From Bacteroidaceae bacterium (lineage in GTDB: Bacteria > Bacteroidota > Bacteroidia > Bacteroidales > Bacteroidaceae), in contig JAKSLM010000007.1 of assembly GCA_024401225.1 (NCBI GenBank), positions 25,331-89,330 on the forward strand: DNA of 64,000 bases. Direction: 5' to 3'. How positions within the stretch are numbered: the stretch's first letter is position 1; every line of letters begins with the position of its first letter. A program made the position numbers and the translations under genes. The notes beneath the pieces are model-generated. The model had not been told where the DNA came from, searched no databases, and worked only from the letters and a program-made list of their open reading frames with translations. Below are positions 42,264-51,987 of this stretch, piece by piece.

Positions 42264-43895
42264 ATGAAATCTATGATATTTTCAACTATATTGCTGTCAG
42301 CCATCGCGCTGACAGCATGTAGCGACGACAAGTTCGCAGGCGACGAACCTAAGGACTGGAACGGCACTACCGATATCTTCACCCCTACCGAGGAGGATGC
42401 CTACAGCACATACTACAAGCCAGCCATCGGTCGTGTAGGCGACCCAATGCCTTTCTACGATGCTAAGACTGGTGACTTCAAGATTCTCTATCTGCAGGAG
42501 TACCCTGTCAACGATGACAAGCGTTTCCACCCATTCTGGGCTGTAAGCACCAAGGACGGATGCAACTACGAGTCGCTTGGAGAAATCATCCCTGTAGGCG
42601 AATCACGCCTTCAGCAGGATGCTGCACTCGGTACAGGTTGCTGCTACTACAACGAAAAGGAAGGACTCTACTACGTCTACTATACAGGCCACAATGGCAA
42701 TTGCACCAACCGCGAGGTTGTGATGCGCGCCACATCGCCTGACTTCAAGACTTGGACCAAGGATAACCTCTGGGCACTCAAGGGTACAGACTACGATCTC
42801 TCTGGTCAGGACTTCCGTGACCCACAGATCTTTGAGGACAACGGCACATACCACATGGTAATCTCAACCTATAAGGGAAATGATCCTAAGTTTGCCGATT
42901 TCACTTCTACCGATATGAAGACATGGACCTTCAACGGCGACTTCAACATGGTATGGGACCGCATGTGCGAATGTCCTGACATCTTCAAGATGGGCAACTG
43001 GTGGTATCTCGTCTACAGCGAGTCGTACAAGAGCGACTGGAGCCGCAAGGTTAAGTACATGATGGCCGACTCGTTCGAAGGTCTCAAGACTTGCTTCTCT
43101 GACCCAGGTCGCTGGTGGCCAAAGGACGACAAGGAGGGTGTCCTCGATACTCGTGCCTTCTATGCCGGCAAGACTGCATCCAACGGTACCGACCGCTACA
43201 TCTGGGGTTGGTGTCCATACCGTTCAGGTGTAACTAACGATGACAAGAACATCAACGTAGGCAATGGCAAAGATGGTCAGAAGAATGAGCCAGAATGGTC
43301 AGGCGCTCTCGTTTGCCACAAGCTCATCCAGCACAGCGATGGTACACTTACTATAGGTAAGGTTCCTGCTATGGACGCTAAGTACAACAAGCCTGCCGAG
43401 GTTAAGGTTGTAGAGAAAGGAGACGATGGCAAGACATATGTTGCATACAACCGTCTCGGTGCACACAACCATATCTCATTCACAGCTAAGACTGCCAACA
43501 ATGAGGACCGTTTCGGCGTAAGCTTCTGTTTTGGTTATATAAAAGTGAAGGAAACAGACAAGACTACCGGTCAGGAAGTTGAAGTCCCTACACATTCGAA
43601 GCGCTACACTCTCATGGTTAATCCAGAAGGAAATGACCGTCGCAAGGTTAACTTCGAGCAGGAGGGTTATCTCGGCATGGGATTCATCCCTGGAGCTGAT
43701 GGTTATCTCTTCCCACGTCCATCGGACAACACCTACAATATTGACATCTACACCGACAACTCGGTAGTCACTATGTACATCAACGGCGATTACGGTTGCA
43801 CTCAGCGCATCTATGGTCTCCAGAAGAACTGCTGGACCATCAACACTTACGGCAACGATGTCACTATTAGCGACGTCAAGGTATCGCAGTATTAA
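42264..43895 (+). CDS. Surface GH32 lipoprotein, probable endo-fructanase
   Basis: 543 residues with lipobox LTAC (Cys19). The GH32 five-bladed propeller carries the three acidic residues: VGDPMPFYD (nucleophile Asp60), FRDPQIF (Asp186) and ECPDIF (acid/base Glu236). A C-terminal beta-sandwich follows from about residue 390. The first motif is GDPMPF instead of the usual NDPNG, as in the surface endo-levanase group (BT1760 position). The lipoprotein anchor and position after the surface binding protein imply extracellular cleavage of long fructan. Levan versus inulin preference cannot be read from sequence. Confidence 0.88.
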   Translation: MKSMIFSTILLSAIALTACSDDKFAGDEPKDWNGTTDIFTPTEEDAYSTYYKPAIGRVGDPMPFYDAKTGDFKILYLQEYPVNDDKRFHPFWAVSTKDGCNYESLGEIIPVGESRLQQDAALGTGCCYYNEKEGLYYVYYTGHNGNCTNREVVMRATSPDFKTWTKDNLWALKGTDYDLSGQDFRDPQIFEDNGTYHMVISTYKGNDPKFADFTSTDMKTWTFNGDFNMVWDRMCECPDIFKMGNWWYLVYSESYKSDWSRKVKYMMADSFEGLKTCFSDPGRWWPKDDKEGVLDTRAFYAGKTASNGTDRYIWGWCPYRSGVTNDDKNINVGNGKDGQKNEPEWSGALVCHKLIQHSDGTLTIGKVPAMDAKYNKPAEVKVVEKGDDGKTYVAYNRLGAHNHISFTAKTANNEDRFGVSFCFGYIKVKETDKTTGQEVEVPTHSKRYTLMVNPEGNDRRKVNFEQEGYLGMGFIPGADGYLFPRPSDNTYNIDIYTDNSVVTMYINGDYGCTQRIYGLQKNCWTINTYGNDVTISDVKVSQY

Positions 43896-43900
43896 ACAAT

Positions 43901-43936
43901 ATGGATAATCAAGGTGTCATACCCTTGATTATCCAT
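43901..43936 (+). terminator. Strong hairpin between the two GH32 genes
   Basis: ATGGATAATCAAGG (43901-43914) pairs perfectly with CCTTGATTATCCAT (43923-43936). No T-run follows. It is probably an attenuator or mRNA-stabilising stem that splits surface genes from the exported GH32 and permease genes. Confidence 0.6.
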
Positions 43937-43962
43937 AGTTACATAATTTTTACGCTAAACTA

Positions 43963-45624
43963 ATGAACAAGAAACTAATTCTATTGACCCTGATGGGCGC
44001 CGCCTCTCTGACTTCACTGCAGGCACAGACCGTCACCCCACAGGCGTGCGAGCAGAGCATCGTCACCCCTAAGGCTCAGGGCCGCTACCTTTGGCTCCCT
44101 ATCCAGGAAGGTGCTCCAGAAGGCAAGGTGCAGATCATTGCCGGCAACACATTCGTCATGGAACAGAATGTGCGCATGGCACGCGAAAAGGTGGATTACT
44201 ATCTGCCACTCGACCTCCAGCCTTATCAGCAGAAGGGAGGAATATTCAAGGTTGTGGTGCAGAACGTACCTACTGGTTCCATCTGCTTCAGCAAACTGGC
44301 ACAGAACGATGACAACAACTACATGCTCATCGACGAGCCTTTCCGTCCTTCATACCATCACACTCCAAAGCGTGGTTGGATGAACGACCCTAACGGCATG
44401 TTCTATCTCGATGGCACTTGGCACCTCTTCTATCAGTATAATCCTTACGGATCGATGTGGGGCAACATGCACTGGGCACACTCCACAAGTACCGACCTCA
44501 TCCACTGGAAGGACGAAGGCATAGCACTCGCTCCCGATGCCTGGGGAACCATGTTCTCCGGCTCGTGTGTAGTCGATCATGAAGGTACTGCAGGCTTCGG
44601 CAAGGGAGCCGTCATCGCAATGTACACCACCAGCCGCCCTACCCCATTCGGAGGCGACGTGCAGGCACAAGCGCTTGCATACAGCAAGGATGGTGGACGC
44701 ACATTCACCAAGTACGAGGGCAACCCAGTCCTCACAGCCGACATCGTCGACTTCCGCGACCCTAACCCATTCTGGAACGAGGACATCAAGGCATGGAACC
44801 TCATCATGGCAAGCGGACAGGAGATGCGCCTCTACTCATCTCCAAACCTCAAGGACTGGAAGGAAGAGAGCCGCTTTGGACTCACACTCGGCTGCCACGG
44901 AGGTGTTTGGGAATGTCCTGACCTCATGAAGCTTCCAGTCGAAGGTACCAAGGAAAGCAAGTGGGTTCTCTTCTGCAACATCAACCCTGGTTTCATCTAT
45001 GGAGGTTCAGCTACACAGTACTTCGTAGGCGACTTCGATGGTCATAAGTTTACTGTTGACAACGAGGCTCGCTACGCTGACGGCAAGGCACTCTGGCAGG
45101 ATTACGGCAAGGATCACTATGCTACCGTATCCTTCTCCAATGCACCTGACGGTCGCCATCCTATGATTGCATGGATGTCCAACTGGGAGTATGCCAACGA
45201 TGTGCCTACCAAGCAGTATCGTTCAGCCAACAGCATCGTCCGCGACCCATTCCTATACAAGGTGGGCAAGGAGTATTTCCTCGGTTCGCGTCCTGCACCT
45301 GAGTACGACAAGGCTGGACTCGACAAGCAGATCAAGGTTAAGGGGTCTTGCACCGTTACCCTCTCGAACGCAGAAGGTGAAGAGGCAGTCATCACCTACG
45401 ACCAGAAGGCTATGACCCTCTCGTTCGACCGCAGCAAGAGCGGCAAAGTGGATTTCAATCAGAACTTCGCCGTGAAGACCGTGGCTCCAGTTCATCGCAA
45501 GCTCACTTCTCTTCGCATCTTCATCGATAACTCATCAGTCGAGGTATTCGGCAACAACGGCGAGGTAGTGCTCACCAACCTTGTTTTCCCAAAGTCTAAA
45601 TTAGATAAAGTAACAGTGAAATAA
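43963..45624 (+). CDS. GH32 exo-acting fructosidase, exported
   Basis: 553 residues with a Sec signal peptide (SLQAQ, residue 22) and no lipobox, so periplasmic. A small N-terminal beta domain precedes the propeller with GWMNDPNGMFY (nucleophile Asp142), FRDPNPFW (Asp266) and WECPDL (acid/base Glu317). A C-terminal beta-sandwich with IDNSSVEVFGNNGE completes the classical GH32 layout. It should release fructose from oligosaccharides delivered by SusCD. The permease gene starts 3 bp after its stop, so the two are tightly coupled. Confidence 0.94.
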   Translation: MNKKLILLTLMGAASLTSLQAQTVTPQACEQSIVTPKAQGRYLWLPIQEGAPEGKVQIIAGNTFVMEQNVRMAREKVDYYLPLDLQPYQQKGGIFKVVVQNVPTGSICFSKLAQNDDNNYMLIDEPFRPSYHHTPKRGWMNDPNGMFYLDGTWHLFYQYNPYGSMWGNMHWAHSTSTDLIHWKDEGIALAPDAWGTMFSGSCVVDHEGTAGFGKGAVIAMYTTSRPTPFGGDVQAQALAYSKDGGRTFTKYEGNPVLTADIVDFRDPNPFWNEDIKAWNLIMASGQEMRLYSSPNLKDWKEESRFGLTLGCHGGVWECPDLMKLPVEGTKESKWVLFCNINPGFIYGGSATQYFVGDFDGHKFTVDNEARYADGKALWQDYGKDHYATVSFSNAPDGRHPMIAWMSNWEYANDVPTKQYRSANSIVRDPFLYKVGKEYFLGSRPAPEYDKAGLDKQIKVKGSCTVTLSNAEGEEAVITYDQKAMTLSFDRSKSGKVDFNQNFAVKTVAPVHRKLTSLRIFIDNSSVEVFGNNGEVVLTNLVFPKSKLDKVTVK

Positions 45625-45626
45625 TT

Positions 45627-46787
45627 ATGAAAAACAATAAAATAGCAATCCTCTCCGTCATGCTTTGCTTCTTTGCCATGGGATTCGTCGATCTCGTTGG
45701 CATTGCAAGCAACTACGTAAAGCAGGACTTCGGACTCTCCGACTCTTTCGCCAACACCCTTACAGGACTCGTGTTCTTCTGGTTCCTCCTCTTCAGCGTG
45801 CCAACAGGTATGCTTATGAATAAGATAGGACGTAAGAACACCGTGCTTGTCAGCCTCGCCGTTACTGTGGCAGCCTTGCTTCTCCCACTCTTCGGCAACA
45901 CGCTCCCTATCATGATAGTTTCCTTCTGCCTCCTCGGCATAGGCAACGCCGTGATGCAGACTTCACTCAATCCGCTCGTGACATGCGTGCTCAAAGGTGG
46001 CAACATGGCATCAACCCTCACCTTCGGCCAGTTCATCAAGGCGATAGCAAGCTTCATGGCACCAATCATCGCAGGTTGGGGAGCCACAGCAGCTATTCCT
46101 ACCTTTGGCTACGACTGGCGCATACTCTTCGTCATCTATTTCGTCATAGGAGCTCTTGCCACTTCCATCCTCTGGGGCACAAGCATTGAGGAAGAAAAGG
46201 CAGAGGCTGCCAGCCAGAGCGTAGGCAAGCAGTTTGCCGAATGTTTCAAGCTCCTCGCAAAACCTATTGTACTGTTGAGCTTCCTCGGCATCATGTGTCA
46301 TGTGGGCATCGATGTAGGTACCAACACCACAGCACCTAAGATCCTCATGGAACGTCTCGGCTGGACACTCGAGCAGGCAGGTTTCGCCACATCGCTTTAC
46401 TTCATCTTCCGTACCATCGGCTGCTTCACCGGTTCCATGCTTCTCCGTGCCCTCAAGACACGTACCTTCTTCATCATCTCCGTAGTGATGATGGCACTCT
46501 CAATGCTCGGACTCTATTTCGGTACATCTCAGTGGATGCTCTATGCAGCCATCGCCCTTGTAGGTTACGGCAACTCCAACATCTTCTCCATGTGCTTCGC
46601 CACAGCCCTTGAGGCAGAACCACAGAAGCAGAACGAAGTGTCAGGCCTCATGATCATGGGTCTCTTCGGTGGTACACTCTTCCCTATCCTCATGGGTATT
46701 GCCAGCGACGCCATGGGACAGGCAGGAGCCGTCCTCGTTATGGCAGTAGGCGTGGCCTACCTCTTCACTTACATCCGCAAGTTGTAA
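45627..46787 (+). CDS. MFS sugar permease, probable fructose importer
   Basis: 386 residues and 12 predicted helices of the FucP/GlcP-like sugar:proton symporter group. It begins NKIAILSVMLCFFAMGFVDLVG, contains NKIGRKNTVLVSLAVTV in the loop 2-3 motif, and has the second-half start CHVGIDVGTNTTAPKIL. Its place after the exported GH32 matches BT1758 of the B. thetaiotaomicron levan locus. It would move free fructose into the cytoplasm for the fructokinase at 32919. It ends the operon. Confidence 0.9.
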   Translation: MKNNKIAILSVMLCFFAMGFVDLVGIASNYVKQDFGLSDSFANTLTGLVFFWFLLFSVPTGMLMNKIGRKNTVLVSLAVTVAALLLPLFGNTLPIMIVSFCLLGIGNAVMQTSLNPLVTCVLKGGNMASTLTFGQFIKAIASFMAPIIAGWGATAAIPTFGYDWRILFVIYFVIGALATSILWGTSIEEEKAEAASQSVGKQFAECFKLLAKPIVLLSFLGIMCHVGIDVGTNTTAPKILMERLGWTLEQAGFATSLYFIFRTIGCFTGSMLLRALKTRTFFIISVVMMALSMLGLYFGTSQWMLYAAIALVGYGNSNIFSMCFATALEAEPQKQNEVSGLMIMGLFGGTLFPILMGIASDAMGQAGAVLVMAVGVAYLFTYIRKL

Positions 46788-46833
46788 GCTCCGACATTTC
46801 TGGTGTACTATACTACACCTTATTAAATATTAC

Positions 46834-46873
46834 AAGTCCGTATTCATCGTCTTCTTATGATGAATACGGACTT
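46834..46873 (+). terminator. Terminator of the fructan operon
   Basis: A perfect 15-bp stem, AAGTCCGTATTCATC (46834-46848) with its complement at 46859-46873. It lies between the convergent permease and transposase genes and may serve both strands. Confidence 0.75.
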
Positions 46874-46918
46874 ACGTTATTTATTCCCACTTACATTCCG
46901 TTATATCTTCGTTACCCC

Positions 46919-48214
46919 CTATTTCCACCAATCATCATTTGCACCGCTGATGATGCGCACCAATTCATTCATCACCATACACATCTCGCGAGTGATGTTG
47001 GGAACCTCCTCCATCTCTGGCTGTCCGTTGGCATCGAGGACAGTATTGCCTTGGTCATCCTTTACGGCTCGCATTTCGCGACGACGATATTCGTATTGCC
47101 AGGGCGAGACTTCCAGCCTTCGCAGTTCTGCCACAGCATAGAAAGCCTTGCCCGTGGGTTTGTAGCGATCGCTGAACCCATTATCCATCACCTCAACGAC
47201 AGGCAGCAGTTCCTGCTGCAATAGCTTCACGATGGCACGTTCCTTAGGGCTTACACACGCTGTCACGATCACACCACCTTGCTCCCTCGCAGCCTTCTGC
47301 ACAGCAGCTTTCTGCTGTTCAAAGAGATGTGCATCAGCTCTATGGCAGATGAGCGGGAATAGTGGTCGCTTTAGCAGTTCTTGGTTGCCCACAATATCGA
47401 TGACGAGACGACGGTCCTGGAAATTCAGCGTTGCGCTCACCTTGCCACGATCATTTCTGATACCCTTTACTGTCAGTTGGCGCCATGCCTCCACCTGCTT
47501 GTTGCGATCAGCAGCAATGAAGCGGTCGGCACAAAGCCCTTGCATGATACGATCAGGCGTCCAGTTGGCGCTCTTCATGTTTCGACGCACGCGGAAGCAG
47601 TCGGGCTTCGAGCCCGTTATCAAGCGCTTGCGCGGGTTATTACGGATGTACAGTCGCTTTATCTCAATCTCCTCCTCAGTCACCGCCTCCACATCGTTGT
47701 AGCCACGCACGAAGAGTGAAGGGCCTCGGTAGGAGCGGGTGTGGTCGCGGTCTGTGCACACCCGCGGTATACCGCATCCCTTCTGTCCAGCATCCCCCCA
47801 TGCAATACCCAGCGTGTCCCAATAGCCGTGAGTGCAGCCAATCATGAAGCCCCTGATTATCTGCCCGAGATGCACCTTATTGGTTGGTTTAAGATACAGA
47901 AGGCCATGTACATGTTCGGGCATAGCCTGAAACACGTCGATTTCAACTTCTTGATAATAGGAGGGGATATTTTGCCAGCATTCCTCCACCCTCTTCCCCA
48001 ATTCCGTCAGCACACATCGTGGTGCCTTCTCGCTACCATCCTCAGCATAAGGATCACCAGTGATATATCCCAGCACCGGAGCCTCGCCCCTTGTGTTGAG
48101 CGTCACATGAAACCACCCCTCAGTATAATCATTGAGGGGATTGCGCTTTAAGGCATCGGGCGTTTCCGCATCCTTCTTGCGTATCTTTGCTATTTGTTCG
48201 GGCGTCAGAGGCAT
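46919..48214 (-). CDS. RAYT-type HUH (Y1) transposase with C-terminal Rossmann-like domain
   Basis: 431 residues from the ATG at 48214. A TTG six codons earlier overlaps the -7 box TATCTTTG at 48237-48230. The N-terminal Y1-transposase core has the HUH motif EHVHGLLYL (His101, His103) and the candidate catalytic tyrosine in RLYIRNNPRKR (Tyr189). The region after about residue 270 (LLKRPLFPLICHRA, GGVIVTACVSPKERAIVKLL) resembles the nucleotide-fold DprA/Smf-like domain and is not part of minimal RAYTs. There is no flanking inverted repeat, so it is a domesticated-type single copy and not an IS200 insertion. Any cognate REP sequences are not identified. Confidence 0.8.
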   Translation of the reverse strand: MPLTPEQIAKIRKKDAETPDALKRNPLNDYTEGWFHVTLNTRGEAPVLGYITGDPYAEDGSEKAPRCVLTELGKRVEECWQNIPSYYQEVEIDVFQAMPEHVHGLLYLKPTNKVHLGQIIRGFMIGCTHGYWDTLGIAWGDAGQKGCGIPRVCTDRDHTRSYRGPSLFVRGYNDVEAVTEEEIEIKRLYIRNNPRKRLITGSKPDCFRVRRNMKSANWTPDRIMQGLCADRFIAADRNKQVEAWRQLTVKGIRNDRGKVSATLNFQDRRLVIDIVGNQELLKRPLFPLICHRADAHLFEQQKAAVQKAAREQGGVIVTACVSPKERAIVKLLQQELLPVVEVMDNGFSDRYKPTGKAFYAVAELRRLEVSPWQYEYRRREMRAVKDDQGNTVLDANGQPEMEEVPNITREMCMVMNELVRIISGANDDWWK

Positions 48215-48292
48215 CGTTGCTAATTTTTGCAAAGATACTGCATTTTGTTGGGATGGACAAAAAACTTACAGGATAATGCAATAAACTGCTAT

Positions 48293-50560
48293 TTATTTTT
48301 TCGGCAAAATCATTATGCCGCTATCATATATCTCTGAAATTTCCGCCAAAGAGAAAAGGTCAGGATGCCTCAGGCCAGTATCTGTCTTTTTCCATTCTCC
48401 CCATTCAATGTAATTGCAGAGCTTAAGTCTTAATCTCAACTCTGCTTTCTTGTCTTTATGACCAATAAAAGGTACGACATTGTCTATTTTGTAATACCCA
48501 TGTATGCCTCTATCCGTAAAAGGAACAAAATACTTGAGGTCAGAAATACCGTAAGAGTGTGTTCCATTAAGAACAAACTCTCCCAATGCTCCGGCAAGAG
48601 CATCTTTATAATAAGGTGTCTCCTTACCAATATAACATGCAAGGACATTCCTCTCCACCACCTCCATCTTCTCAAGGCTTCCTAAGTCAGATATGCTATC
48701 GAATTTGAATCCGCCATCAGCACTAATCTCGACGTCTCTTTTTATATCGAAATAGCTCTCCATTTCTTTCAAAGTCTCTTCGTAGGAAATCGTTTCTTCT
48801 ACGCTCCCCATCGTCACCTTTGCATTCTTCCACAGGCTCTTAACCCTTGCATCCGTAGGCTCATTCTTCAGCTCGGCAAGCACAAGATAGTTCGCCTCAG
48901 GATAAGGGCGATACACTTTACCATTCAACACGCTAAAATGCTGCTTCACGAAACCATAGCAATCCTTATTTGCCTTTGGTTGTAATACGTGAAATGAGTA
49001 CATATCATTGAGAAGTGTCTGAATCTCCTTTCGGAACTGTCGTCGGACCTTACTTTTCCAATCCATCTGAGCAGACTTTTTGTTCCGACCATAAAGAGCA
49101 ACGATGAAGAGGAAGTTCACATCATAATGACTCAACAACATTGTGTCACGATCAAAAAGACGGTTCTCGAACTGTCGGTTCATGTTCAACCTCTGCTGCT
49201 GGGTTATTCTATCATCATCAAAAGCAAGCAGCTTGTGGCTACCCTGTTCGGTGTCGGGGATGTGGGCTGATATGAAGAAGTTAGGAATAGGATTGTACCC
49301 CTCCGTCAGTTCGTCTCTCAACTGGTGGTGTCCTTCTTGCTTGTATTTATCATCACTAAGGCCAAGGAACAGGTCAACATTCCATTGCACAATATTCTTT
49401 GCGTAAGTATATTGCTTGTAGATGGATGTCTTGCCAAGGTGAACGCTCTCTGGGTCTTGCCTCTTATAGTATTTGCTGTCGCCTATGTAGTAGGTGTTGT
49501 GAGCATTTCCGTCAGTTGACTCTATGAGTCCGCGGTCGAGGAACAGGTGGTCAACAATCTTTCCATCCTTCTGCTCTATGAGTTCCCTTGGAAGATTGTT
49601 CTCACCTATCAGTTCGTCTATCATCGTTTCGAACACTATGTCAAAGTCTTTAGCCATCAGGCAATCCTGGCGTGACTTGTTGATGGCAATCTCGTGCGAG
49701 CGAACAAAATAGGCGTAACACAGATCCCATATTCTCAAAGCCTTGTCCGAGAAATACTTGTATTTTATCTCCTTCAGCCTCCGCTTGCCATAACCTGCCT
49801 TGATGTATCTGTTCTTGATGGTATTTGGTTTTATCACCTCATAGTTCAGATTCTTTATGTACCGGAATCCATGCTCCTCGTTTATGTAGTTAAGGATGAA
49901 ATAGAATATGATGAGCAATTCCTCATCGAAGTTCACCGACTTCTTCCTGTTCACCGGATTCAGATACACAGGTGCCCCCTTTTGGACAATGGCCATAGTC
50001 TTTGATATCGTTTTTGTCCATTGGATGTTATTGTTTCCCGAGTGTGTGTTTCTGGCTATGAAGGTCAGATAATCCTGATTCTCACGATTGAAGTCAAGCA
50101 TGGCTATGATGACATCAAACAGAGTGTTGTGCTTCACCTTCTTTCCGTCACTCTGTGTCTGCGTCTCCTTGTTTTCAAGGATGTTGTCATTCTGCTTTTC
50201 GTTGTACACACTCAGCACACGGTATATCCAGATGGCTAGTGTGGAAAGAAACTCCTTGTAGTTTTCCACACGCTCATCACCATCCTCGAACGTTCCGCTG
50301 AACTCATCGAAGTCAACAAGTTCTTCTGGCGTAGCCCCAAACACCGTGTCTTTCCCATCCGTCAGCACAACCTTGGGAAGAAAGAATACCACATCCTCTG
50401 CCACATGACTATAGCAGTAGCCGACATACTTAAAGTCCTTCTCCTTATCAAGCCTCGGGATAGTAAACATATCGCCCAGCACATCGCGTAAAGACTTTTT
50501 TATGCGATTGCTCACCAGTCTGTCCAGCTCGTATGTATAACCTTCTATGAAGAGCAGCAT
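48293..50560 (-). CDS. LlaJI/McrC-like restriction endonuclease subunit
   Basis: 755 residues. The middle part contains a PD-(D/E)xK-like core: VDHLFLDRGLIE (about residues 336-347) and YYIGDSKYYK (Asp361, Lys363). The N-terminal half is helical and the C-terminal part ends with a beta-rich segment. LlaJI-type systems pair such a nuclease with a McrB-like GTPase/ATPase and 5-methylcytosine methyltransferases. Gene order here (methyltransferase, AAA+, nuclease) and near-abutting spacing (5 bp) support this. The nuclease acts only when driven by the motor subunit in known systems. Recognition sequence unknown. Confidence 0.82.
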   Translation of the reverse strand: MLLFIEGYTYELDRLVSNRIKKSLRDVLGDMFTIPRLDKEKDFKYVGYCYSHVAEDVVFFLPKVVLTDGKDTVFGATPEELVDFDEFSGTFEDGDERVENYKEFLSTLAIWIYRVLSVYNEKQNDNILENKETQTQSDGKKVKHNTLFDVIIAMLDFNRENQDYLTFIARNTHSGNNNIQWTKTISKTMAIVQKGAPVYLNPVNRKKSVNFDEELLIIFYFILNYINEEHGFRYIKNLNYEVIKPNTIKNRYIKAGYGKRRLKEIKYKYFSDKALRIWDLCYAYFVRSHEIAINKSRQDCLMAKDFDIVFETMIDELIGENNLPRELIEQKDGKIVDHLFLDRGLIESTDGNAHNTYYIGDSKYYKRQDPESVHLGKTSIYKQYTYAKNIVQWNVDLFLGLSDDKYKQEGHHQLRDELTEGYNPIPNFFISAHIPDTEQGSHKLLAFDDDRITQQQRLNMNRQFENRLFDRDTMLLSHYDVNFLFIVALYGRNKKSAQMDWKSKVRRQFRKEIQTLLNDMYSFHVLQPKANKDCYGFVKQHFSVLNGKVYRPYPEANYLVLAELKNEPTDARVKSLWKNAKVTMGSVEETISYEETLKEMESYFDIKRDVEISADGGFKFDSISDLGSLEKMEVVERNVLACYIGKETPYYKDALAGALGEFVLNGTHSYGISDLKYFVPFTDRGIHGYYKIDNVVPFIGHKDKKAELRLRLKLCNYIEWGEWKKTDTGLRHPDLFSLAEISEIYDSGIMILPKK

Positions 50561-50565
50561 CTTTT

Positions 50566-51963
50566 TTACAGTTCAGGTTCTATTGGTTCACTATCTTCTA
50601 CTGTTTCACCCTTTAACACATTGATGTTCTTTAACCAATCCTCGACTATCTTCGCATTCACCTTGCCATCAATCGTATAGAAATCGGAGAAGATGACCTT
50701 TCGTTTCCTACCGTTCTTTTCCACTTCAAGGTCAAAGAGCCTACCAGCATCCACCTTCGCCACATCATTCCAGAGGTAGAAGACAATCTTGCCAACGAGC
50801 TGTTCTTCATTGATCTCGTTCTTGCTGTCTGCCTTTACAAACCAGTCACCAAGCATCTTATCTTCCGACTCCGTAGCATCGTAAATGAGGTCGTTAAGCG
50901 TCTGCTGAAGGTCAGTCCATTTGCATACCTCTTTATCGCCAAGCACCACCTTCCAATCTGTATTATCATACTTTATAGGCACATACTTCCAATCCCACCT
51001 ACGCTTGAAGGCAGAATCGATAGGGAAAAGGCTTTGGTCGCTGGTATTCATCGTTGCCCAGATGTGAAGATTAGGAGGAAGAACCAATACCTTGCCGTTC
51101 ATCACATTCTTAGCTGTAGCAATCACCTTTCCGTTGTCATTCTTGATATCCTCAGTCAGTACGATGTCGAGCTTATATTTTTCATCATTTGTCAGGAAGT
51201 CCTGCAAGTCGCTTTCTGTTTCAACCGCATACGAAGAGAATCCTGCATTTGTGCGGTCAAGCAGTTGGAACAAGTCACCGAATATCTGTGCGCAGTTACC
51301 ACGATTTATTTCCTCTATCACAAGATAGAAATCCTTGTCCGTACACGCCGCATTAGCATATCGCCTCCAAGCCTCAACGTATGCTTTGATGAAAGCTTGT
51401 GGGATGAACTTATAGACGATTACATAATCTTTAATTTCAGTACCCTTCTCATCCTTCATTTTTACAGAATCCTTACCAAAGAGTCCATATCTATCTTCTG
51501 GTTTTACCGTTGGTTTATATGCACCAACGAATGTAGCATAGTCGTAATCAGGATGAAAAGTCGTACGGATGCGATTATCCTCTTTCGTGTCTTCGTCTAT
51601 CGTGTGAGACTTTCCTGTACCAGGGGCTCCGTAGAATATTTGTTGGAGAGGAAGGTATGTTGTGGGAATTATGTTCTTTGATGAAGCAAATGGTGGAAAT
51701 GCATATACTCCTTCGTCAAGTCTTATCCATGCGTTTATTCCGGCACTAAAATATGCCTCGCTACCAGTATTAAAACCTGCATCAATAAGAACTTGATAGT
51801 AATTCCCATTATAAAATCTCCGGATTGCTTCTGCATGAATAAATCCAAAATAGATTAGAAAATCATTTTTAGATACTTTCTTATCGGTATATAATTTGTA
51901 TCCTTCTTTTGCAGCATCTATTAAATCTTCTTTAGTGTTAATTGTCTCTATGAATGGTACCAT
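50566..51963 (-). CDS. McrB-like AAA+ motor subunit of the restriction system
   Basis: 465 residues. An N-terminal domain of about 100 residues (probable DNA-recognition part) is followed by an AAA+ module with Walker A GAPGTGKS (112-119), Walker B VIEEINRGN, and the McrB-type segment IWATMNTSDQSLFPIDSAFKRRW. McrB proteins hydrolyse GTP and use MNxxD for its recognition. Here the motif reads MNTSD, as in McrB and LlaJI. It lies between methyltransferase and nuclease genes. Confidence 0.9.
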   Translation of the reverse strand: MVPFIETINTKEDLIDAAKEGYKLYTDKKVSKNDFLIYFGFIHAEAIRRFYNGNYYQVLIDAGFNTGSEAYFSAGINAWIRLDEGVYAFPPFASSKNIIPTTYLPLQQIFYGAPGTGKSHTIDEDTKEDNRIRTTFHPDYDYATFVGAYKPTVKPEDRYGLFGKDSVKMKDEKGTEIKDYVIVYKFIPQAFIKAYVEAWRRYANAACTDKDFYLVIEEINRGNCAQIFGDLFQLLDRTNAGFSSYAVETESDLQDFLTNDEKYKLDIVLTEDIKNDNGKVIATAKNVMNGKVLVLPPNLHIWATMNTSDQSLFPIDSAFKRRWDWKYVPIKYDNTDWKVVLGDKEVCKWTDLQQTLNDLIYDATESEDKMLGDWFVKADSKNEINEEQLVGKIVFYLWNDVAKVDAGRLFDLEVEKNGRKRKVIFSDFYTIDGKVNAKIVEDWLKNINVLKGETVEDSEPIEPEL

Positions 51964-51987
51964 GGCTATACTAGATTTGTACTTTTG

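Noticed and set aside
46919-48214. IS200/IS605 insertion sequence
   Set aside because: No TnpB partner, no subterminal hairpin ends recognised, and the long C-terminal extension fits RAYT-like chromosomal genes better.
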